Below are positions 60,874 to 64,000 of a stretch of 64,000 nt of DNA, piece by piece (the stretch's first letter is position 1; every line of letters starts with the position of its first letter). The translations under genes were made by a program, and so were the position numbers. The notes under the pieces were generated by a model, which made no database searches, had not been told where the DNA came from, and saw only the letters and a program-made list of their open reading frames with translations. Where the stretch lies: NCBI GenBank assembly GCA_018675575.1, contig JABGXW010000034.1, positions 1 to 64,000 of the forward strand, written 5' to 3'. The stretch comes from Bacteriovoracaceae bacterium. Its GTDB lineage: Bacteria; Bdellovibrionota; Bacteriovoracia; Bacteriovoracales; Bacteriovoracaceae.

Positions 60874-62317
60874 ATCTCCCCCAAGGAGATTTCTTTTTGC
60901 CTTTCTTTCGTTTTTTGCCAGAACCAGCTTCTTGGCGAAAGCCTTTTTGGGCGGTTCCCATTCCAGGCATTCCAGGCATTCCAGGCATTCCAGGCATTCC
61001 ACCGGCCCCCATCATTCCAGACATCGACTTCATCATCTGTTCCATTTGTTTGAACTTTTTTAGGAAGTCTTGTACTTCAATTAATTTAGTTCCAGAACCA
61101 TTTGCGATACGTCGTACATGACTTTCTTTTACTATCTTATAATCTGCTCTTTCTTTTTTAGTCATGGAGCCTATAATAACTTTCATTCGGGTCATTTCAG
61201 CTTCAGCAGGTGATAAATCTCCCACATCTCTAAGCATTCCCCCCATTCCAGGTATCATTTTTAAAATCGAGCTCATAGATCCAAGCTTTGACATCATACC
61301 CATCTGCTTCATAAAATCATCAACAGAAAATTTTCCTTTTTGCAGATTTTTCATCATGTTTTCTGCATCTTTCTCATCAATAACTTCTTCTGCTTTCTCA
61401 ACAAGAGAAACAACATCACCCATATCTAAGATTCTGCCAGCTAACCTATCTGGATGAAAGAGCTCTAGATCTTTCATCTTTTCACCGGTTGAAATATATT
61501 TAATAGGAACACTTGTTACATGTCTAATTGATAATGCCGCTCCACCTTTGGCATCAGAGTCCATTTTAGAAAGCACAACGCCAGTTAAATTTACTGCTTC
61601 ATGAAAAGATTTGGCAACGTTGACTGCTTCTTGCCCAGTCATCGCATCTGCGACCATAAGAACTTCAGGCTTTTCTTTTTCAAGCCCTTCCCTTACCTCT
61701 TTTAACTGACTCATAAGCTCATCATCAACATGTAACCGACCTGCAGTATCAAAGATAGCAACATCATATTTTTCAACTTTTGCATGCTCTAAAGCTGCCA
61801 TTGCAATCTCTTTAGGCTGAGTTGATAAGTCTGAATCAAAATAATCCATTTCCATTGATTTTGCTAAAGTGATTAATTGATCTTTAGCAGCAGGTCTAAA
61901 AGTATCGCAAGGGACAAGCAACACTTTCTTATTTTTCTTTTTTGTTAAGTGGAGACTGAGTTTTCCTGAAAAAGTGGTTTTACCTTGTCCATTAAGACCA
62001 ACAACAAGTATAGGAGTCACTCCCTCTCTATTTAAATCAACTTCTTCATTGGCGTCACCCATAACTGATGCTAATTCATCATGGACAATTTTTATAAATT
62101 GTTCTTCAGGGTTAACGCCTGAAATAACTTTAGAACCTAGCGACTTCTCTTTTACGGCCGCAATAAATTGCTTAACGACTTTAAAATTAACATCTGCTTC
62201 TAAAAGAGCTGTTCTTACTTCTTTTAAAGCATCTTCAATATTTGATTCTGTGATTTTACTATTACCCTGTAAATGCTTAAAGGCCCCTGCAAACTTTTCA
62301 CTTAAATTATCGAACAT
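60866..62317 (-). CDS. ffh: Signal recognition particle protein Ffh
   Basis: Ffh binds signal peptides and SRP RNA and delivers nascent membrane proteins to FtsY. The 483-residue product has the N domain, the GTPase G domain (GLNGQGKTTFSGKL, DTAGRLHVD, SKMDSDAKGGAALS) and the methionine-rich M domain with MKKLG-type helices. The C-terminus has four GMP units (GMPGMPGMPGMPGM) and a basic tail (KKRKKGKKK). GAGGTAA precedes the ATG. The gene overlaps the secreted gene at its 3' end by 8 bases. Confidence 0.96.
   Translation of the reverse strand: MFDNLSEKFAGAFKHLQGNSKITESNIEDALKEVRTALLEADVNFKVVKQFIAAVKEKSLGSKVISGVNPEEQFIKIVHDELASVMGDANEEVDLNREGVTPILVVGLNGQGKTTFSGKLSLHLTKKKNKKVLLVPCDTFRPAAKDQLITLAKSMEMDYFDSDLSTQPKEIAMAALEHAKVEKYDVAIFDTAGRLHVDDELMSQLKEVREGLEKEKPEVLMVADAMTGQEAVNVAKSFHEAVNLTGVVLSKMDSDAKGGAALSIRHVTSVPIKYISTGEKMKDLELFHPDRLAGRILDMGDVVSLVEKAEEVIDEKDAENMMKNLQKGKFSVDDFMKQMGMMSKLGSMSSILKMIPGMGGMLRDVGDLSPAEAEMTRMKVIIGSMTKKERADYKIVKESHVRRIANGSGTKLIEVQDFLKKFKQMEQMMKSMSGMMGAGGMPGMPGMPGMPGMGTAQKGFRQEAGSGKKRKKGKKKSPWGRFT
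60960..61000 (-). repeat. 9-bp tandem repeat in ffh
   Basis: Four perfect copies and one partial copy of ATTCCAGGC encode repeated Gly-Met-Pro. The perfect identity between copies suggests slippage and possible length variation. Confidence 0.9.
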
Positions 62318-62325
62318 TACTTACC

Positions 62326-62988
62326 TCAATCCTTAAATAATTCTTTTATTTTGTCTAAACATGCTAAAGGTGAATGAGTATGGTTTCTTTGCATCAGACT
62401 TTTTTTATCTGCTTGATCACACCATGTGGCCCCAATAAAATGGCAGCCAAAATTTTCAGCACCTCTTAGATCTGCTCCACTATCACCGATCAATACTACT
62501 TTCTTTTTATCTTGCTCTCCAACTAATTCTTCCATTCCCATTGGATGAGGTTTTGGAATTCCATCACTAGCAGTTCGTATATCCCAAAAGTAAGGCATAA
62601 TACCAAGGGCTTTTAATATTTCAAGTGCTGATACCCGATCGCGCCCAGTCCATACATAGAGTGCCCACTCTTCTTTTTCGCACGCCATTAGTAATTCTTT
62701 AACTTCAGGAAACAGTCCATTTTGCTGAGATTGAGCAGCGCAAATATCTGCCCAGCTTTTAAGAAGCCGATCTTTTTCTTCTTTGCACTTAGCAATAATT
62801 CCAAATCTTTCTGCCATCACATCTAACTGTGCGTAATAATTATCTTTTATCTCTTCTCGTGTGACTGTTCTTTCAAGCTCTGCTTCTAAAAATATGATTA
62901 AACAATTCAAAATTCCTTCAAAGCTTGAAATCAAGGTTCCATCACAATCAAAAACAACATGTCCTTTGGCCTTTTCTGGGTCTATCAT
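62326..62988 (-). CDS. HAD-superfamily phosphatase, phosphoglycolate phosphatase-like
   Basis: The start at 62988 is chosen because AGAGG lies upstream; the longer frame from 63048 would overlap the divergent dus gene. The 220-residue product has HAD motif I FDCDGTL (about residue 12), a helical cap domain, motif II in YVWTGRDR (Thr at about 115), Lys in IPKPHP and motif III in VLIGDSGADLRGA. This suits a phosphoglycolate-phosphatase-like or other small-metabolite phosphatase. It is 8 bases upstream of ffh. Confidence 0.88.
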   Translation of the reverse strand: MIDPEKAKGHVVFDCDGTLISSFEGILNCLIIFLEAELERTVTREEIKDNYYAQLDVMAERFGIIAKCKEEKDRLLKSWADICAAQSQQNGLFPEVKELLMACEKEEWALYVWTGRDRVSALEILKALGIMPYFWDIRTASDGIPKPHPMGMEELVGEQDKKKVVLIGDSGADLRGAENFGCHFIGATWCDQADKKSLMQRNHTHSPLACLDKIKELFKD

Positions 62989-63036
62989 CTTTTCCTCTAA
63001 TTTGACGCACATGCTTAGTATTGCTAAAGTTCGCCT

Positions 63037-64000
63037 ATGCAAAATCATCGTTTTTTTTCACCTGAACTTTCACAAAAAGTAGAGCTTTTAAAGTCTAGAA
63101 CTAAAAAAGTTCAACTAGGTGCCATTCATTTTGACTCTCCACTATTATTGGCACCAATGTCGGCCATTTGCAATTCATCCTTTAGAGTTCTTATGGAGAC
63201 TCTCGGGGCCGGAGGAACTGTCAGTGAATTAGTATCTTGTCATGGTATCAATTATGGAAATGAAAGAACATTAAAAATGTTAGATTTAAATCCCTTAGAA
63301 AAAAATATGGGAATCCAAATATTTGGAGAAAATGCTATCTCCATGGCCAAAGCCGCTCGCATTGTTGAAAAGTCGCAGCCTAAATTTGTCGATATTAATA
63401 TGGGTTGTCCCGTTAGAAAGGTGGTCAATAATGGTGGAGGATCGGCCCTTCTTAAAGATTCAAAAAAGCTAAGTGGATTTTTTAAGTCAATTAAAAATGC
63501 TATTAATATACCCCTCACAATAAAAATAAGAACAGGATGGGATGTAGATTCTATAAACGCATCAGAAGTAATTAATATTGCTAAAGGTGAAGGAATAGAA
63601 TTTGTTTCAATTCATGGCCGTACCAGAACACAGCAATACAAAGGATCAGCGAATTGGGATTTACTAGAAAAAATTAAATCAAATTCTCCACTTCCAATCG
63701 TTGGCAATGGCGACCTCCATAACGAATCACAAGTTAGAAATAGATTAGCGATAACAAATTGCGATGCCCTGATGCTAGGCAGAGGTCCTGTAAGAGATCC
63801 ATTTATCTTTCTTAAACCGTTTATTAATACAGATGAAAATATCTCTTTTTCAGCAAATGATTACTTAGAAGTCATTAGACTATTTAATGCTCTCATGGAA
63901 GAACAAGATATGCGCCCCCGACATCACATGATTCAACTTAGAAAACATATTGTATGGTTTGCCCAAGGCTTTCCGGGAGTCGCAAAATTTAGACAATTAT
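63037..64000 (+). CDS. dus: tRNA-dihydrouridine synthase, truncated by the window edge
   Basis: The frame opens at the ATG at 63037 and is still open at the window end, so about 321 codons are visible. APMSAICNSSFR is the FMN-binding start. VDINMGCPVRKVV contains the catalytic Cys. KIRTGWD, SIHGRTRTQQYKG and VGNGDL follow in the order of the Dus family, closest in shape to DusB. The enzyme reduces uridine in tRNA to dihydrouridine. It is divergent from the HAD phosphatase, 48 bases apart. Confidence 0.93.
   Translation, partial: MQNHRFFSPELSQKVELLKSRTKKVQLGAIHFDSPLLLAPMSAICNSSFRVLMETLGAGGTVSELVSCHGINYGNERTLKMLDLNPLEKNMGIQIFGENAISMAKAARIVEKSQPKFVDINMGCPVRKVVNNGGGSALLKDSKKLSGFFKSIKNAINIPLTIKIRTGWDVDSINASEVINIAKGEGIEFVSIHGRTRTQQYKGSANWDLLEKIKSNSPLPIVGNGDLHNESQVRNRLAITNCDALMLGRGPVRDPFIFLKPFINTDENISFSANDYLEVIRLFNALMEEQDMRPRHHMIQLRKHIVWFAQGFPGVAKFRQL

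Noticed and set aside
60857-61063. Plus-strand frame with Ser-Arg-His repeats
   Set aside because: It is the antisense reading of the ffh GMP repeat.
1-64000. Mobile elements, phage genes, CRISPR arrays
   Set aside because: No transposase, integrase, phage structural gene or regularly spaced repeat was recognised when scanning by eye.

Overview
The window reads as a contiguous chromosomal segment of a low-G+C (about one third by eye), Gram-negative, aerobic bacterium of the Bdellovibrionota, most likely a Bacteriovorax/Halobacteriovorax-type member of the Bacteriovoracales. This placement is inference. It rests on the AT-rich coding style, many signal-peptide or lipobox proteins, a lysine-rich histone-like protein fused to a SWIB domain, an EF-G of the spirochaete/deltaproteobacterial/mitochondrial type, and ResB/ResC cytochrome c maturation. 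No insertion sequence, prophage, CRISPR array, rRNA or tRNA was recognised. Coding density is high, and most genes are ordinary housekeeping genes or lineage-restricted secreted proteins.

Layout. 1-4.8 kb: the end of a glycine-rich protein cut by the window edge, a secreted protein, a TPR protein and a NIF3-like protein. 4.8-11.3 kb (minus): a LysR regulator and a hotdog thioesterase, then proC and a giant bifunctional PutA. 11.3-14.7 kb (plus): a degenerate HD-like protein and two secreted proteins. 14.8-16.9 kb (minus): histone-SWIB fusion, GNAT, cytochrome c and an unknown protein. 16.9-23.5 kb (plus): thiamine pyrophosphokinase-like protein, a DUF1624 membrane protein, ResB and ResC, and a small secreted pair ending in an LAS-type peptidase. 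23.5-31.3 kb (minus): secreted protein, matrixin protease, beta-barrel, multi-domain receiver-like protein, winged-helix protein, CCA-adding-type enzyme, LysR and STAS protein. 31.2-34.8 kb: a signalling island with a decayed CheA-like ATPase fragment, an RsbU-like phosphatase, a FecR-like protein and a CheY. 34.9-40 kb: fusA, two unknowns, a candidate structured RNA with a sigma-54-like promoter, a GC-rich island and an Rrf2 regulator. 40-46 kb (minus): cdaA-cdaR-glmM-pdxJ-nnrDE-tsaE. 46-55.4 kb: YjbQ, a PilZ-GAF-AAA-Fis protein, M14 peptidase, RimK-like ligase, phospholipase D, a ferrochelatase-transporter fusion and QueF. 55.5-64 kb: khpA and rpsP separated from ffh by a block of secreted proteins, then a HAD phosphatase and a DusB cut by the right edge.

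How the genes fit together. Proline metabolism (proC, putA), c-di-AMP and cell-wall precursor supply (cdaA, cdaR, glmM), cytochrome c maturation with a small cytochrome c, and translation or tRNA modification (fusA, rpsP, ffh, tsaE, queF, dus, CCA enzyme) form the recognisable core. Peptidoglycan- and protein-degrading secreted enzymes (LAS peptidase, M14 amidase, matrixin) fit a predatory or saprophytic lifestyle.

Most unusual items: (i) the hemH-MFS fusion, with a Shine-Dalgarno plus ATG exactly at the domain junction; (ii) a convergently folded, terminator-ended RNA candidate at about 38.73-38.89 kb, with a GG-N10-GC promoter and a leader that can mispair with its own loop; (iii) the remnant of a histidine-kinase-type ATPase inside a partner-switching cluster; (iv) a PilZ-GAF-AAA protein with no GAFTGA motif; (v) a matrixin with a possible Cys-Gly C-terminal sorting signal; (vi) two large paralogous-looking secreted proteins inserted between ffh and rpsP.
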